From: Mycolicibacterium iranicum
GTDB lineage: Bacteria > Actinomycetota > Actinomycetes > Mycobacteriales > Mycobacteriaceae
Assembly: GCF_001650495.1 (NCBI RefSeq)
Contig: NZ_LWCS01000025.1
Location: forward strand, 47,288-111,287
DNA length: 64,000 bases
Direction: 5' to 3'
Shown: piece after piece, positions 63,725 through 64,000 of the stretch
Position numbering within the stretch: the first letter of the stretch is position 1
How the letters are laid out: each line of letters opens with the position of its first letter
The notes under the pieces: model-generated
The model's input: the letters and a program-made list of their open reading frames with translations, nothing else
What the model was told of the DNA's origin: nothing
The model's database searches: none
Position numbers and translations under genes: made by a program

Positions 63725-64000
63725 GTTGCCTCCCATGGGGTGTAAGTGGTGGTGCGTTGGCGTGCGGGGCGGCCGATCCCTTCGGCGATGGCGACGAGTT
63801 CGGCGACGGTTTTGGCGGAGCCGTTCTCCGAGCCGGCCATGCGGGAGATGGTTTCTTCCATCAGGGTGCCGCCGAGATCGTTGGCGCCGCCGTTGAGCAT
63901 GACCTGGGTGCGTTCGACGCCGAGTTTGACCCAGCTGGTCTGGATCGACGGGATGCGGCCGTGCAGCATGATTCGCGCCAGCGCGTGCACGGCGCGGTTG
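63712..64000 (-). CDS. fbiC: FO synthase FbiC, C-terminal end (5' part outside window)
   Basis: Only the last 95 residues or so are visible. They match the end of the CofH half of Fbi[41 protein letters not shown] and [17 protein letters not shown]. This enzyme joins tyrosine and a flavin precursor to form FO, the chromophore of F420. The frame ends at 63712, 13 bases inside fgd1, and contains the fgd1 ribosome-binding site, so its last few residues are set by that overlap. Confidence 0.88.
   Translation of the reverse strand, partial: NRAVHALARIMLHGRIPSIQTSWVKLGVERTQVMLNGGANDLGGTLMEETISRMAGSENGSAKTVAELVAIAEGIGRPARQRTTTYTPWEATCRN

Overview
The window is high-GC actinobacterial chromosome and almost certainly comes from a mycobacterium, probably a rapid-grower or environmental (Mycolicibacterium-type) species. 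It carries the complete mycolic-acid FAS-II condensing cluster fabD-acpM-kasA-kasB-accD6 with its regulator mabR and aceE, mycothiol-linked mscR, ptpA/ptkA, glnA2/glnE, the exported peptidase caeA/hip1, and coenzyme F420 genes (fbiC end, fgd1). From about 3 kb to 58.5 kb the gene order follows M. tuberculosis Rv2260 to Rv2221c as I remember it, inverted and interrupted by several accessory insertions. No tool was run, so all family names come from reading motifs.

Layout. 1-9.6 kb: a partial amine-dehydrogenase-like gene, a YCII gene remnant, a SABATH-type methyltransferase, an SHOCT membrane protein, an MBL hydrolase with mscR, a TPR-LuxR regulator with a methyltransferase, a serine hydrolase and two small unknowns. 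9.6-14.3 kb: dagK-like lipid kinase and a flavoprotein, divergent from a TetR regulator and glpD1 across only 17 bp. 14.3-23.9 kb: accD6, kasB, kasA, acpM, fabD, mabR and aceE, all on the minus strand. 24-26 kb: lipoprotein, DUF3052 protein, ahpE and tRNA-Val. 26-34 kb: accessory block (AraC, SDR, maleylpyruvate-isomerase-like, NarL-type regulator, GlsB-like membrane protein, SOUL protein, 2-keto acid decarboxylase, amidohydrolase). 34-40 kb: cobD, SURF1, ptpA, ptkA, Nif3-like, zinc-ribbon protein and rnhC. 40-44.4 kb: accessory block (XRE-cupin regulator divergent from a flavin oxidoreductase and a methyltransferase, DUF222-HNH protein, AraC and VOC protein). 44.4-58.5 kb: rnpB, CYTH-CHAD protein, fatty acyl-AMP ligase, enoyl-CoA hydratase, panB, a WS/DGAT pseudogene, caeA, GNAT, a second exported hydrolase, glnA2 and glnE. 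58.5-64 kb: thioesterase with an LLM oxidoreductase, DoxX, GntR with MFS, fgd1, and the 3' end of fbiC.

How it works together. AceE makes acetyl-CoA, AccD6 (with an unlinked AccA subunit) makes malonyl-CoA, FabD loads malonate onto AcpM, and KasA and KasB elongate acyl-AcpM towards meromycolate. MabR sits between aceE and fabD, and an inverted repeat suited to a dimeric regulator lies in the fabD leader. GlnA2/GlnE handle nitrogen, and FbiC/Fgd1 make and reduce F420, which the LLM enzyme at 59 kb may use.

The main non-genic observations are tandem or inverted copies of gene 3' ends around stop codons at four loci, several promoters placed for leaderless transcripts, two decayed genes, and a compact regulator/flavoprotein/methyltransferase module at 40-42.2 kb whose job is not known to me. 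I found no CRISPR array, insertion sequence or prophage.
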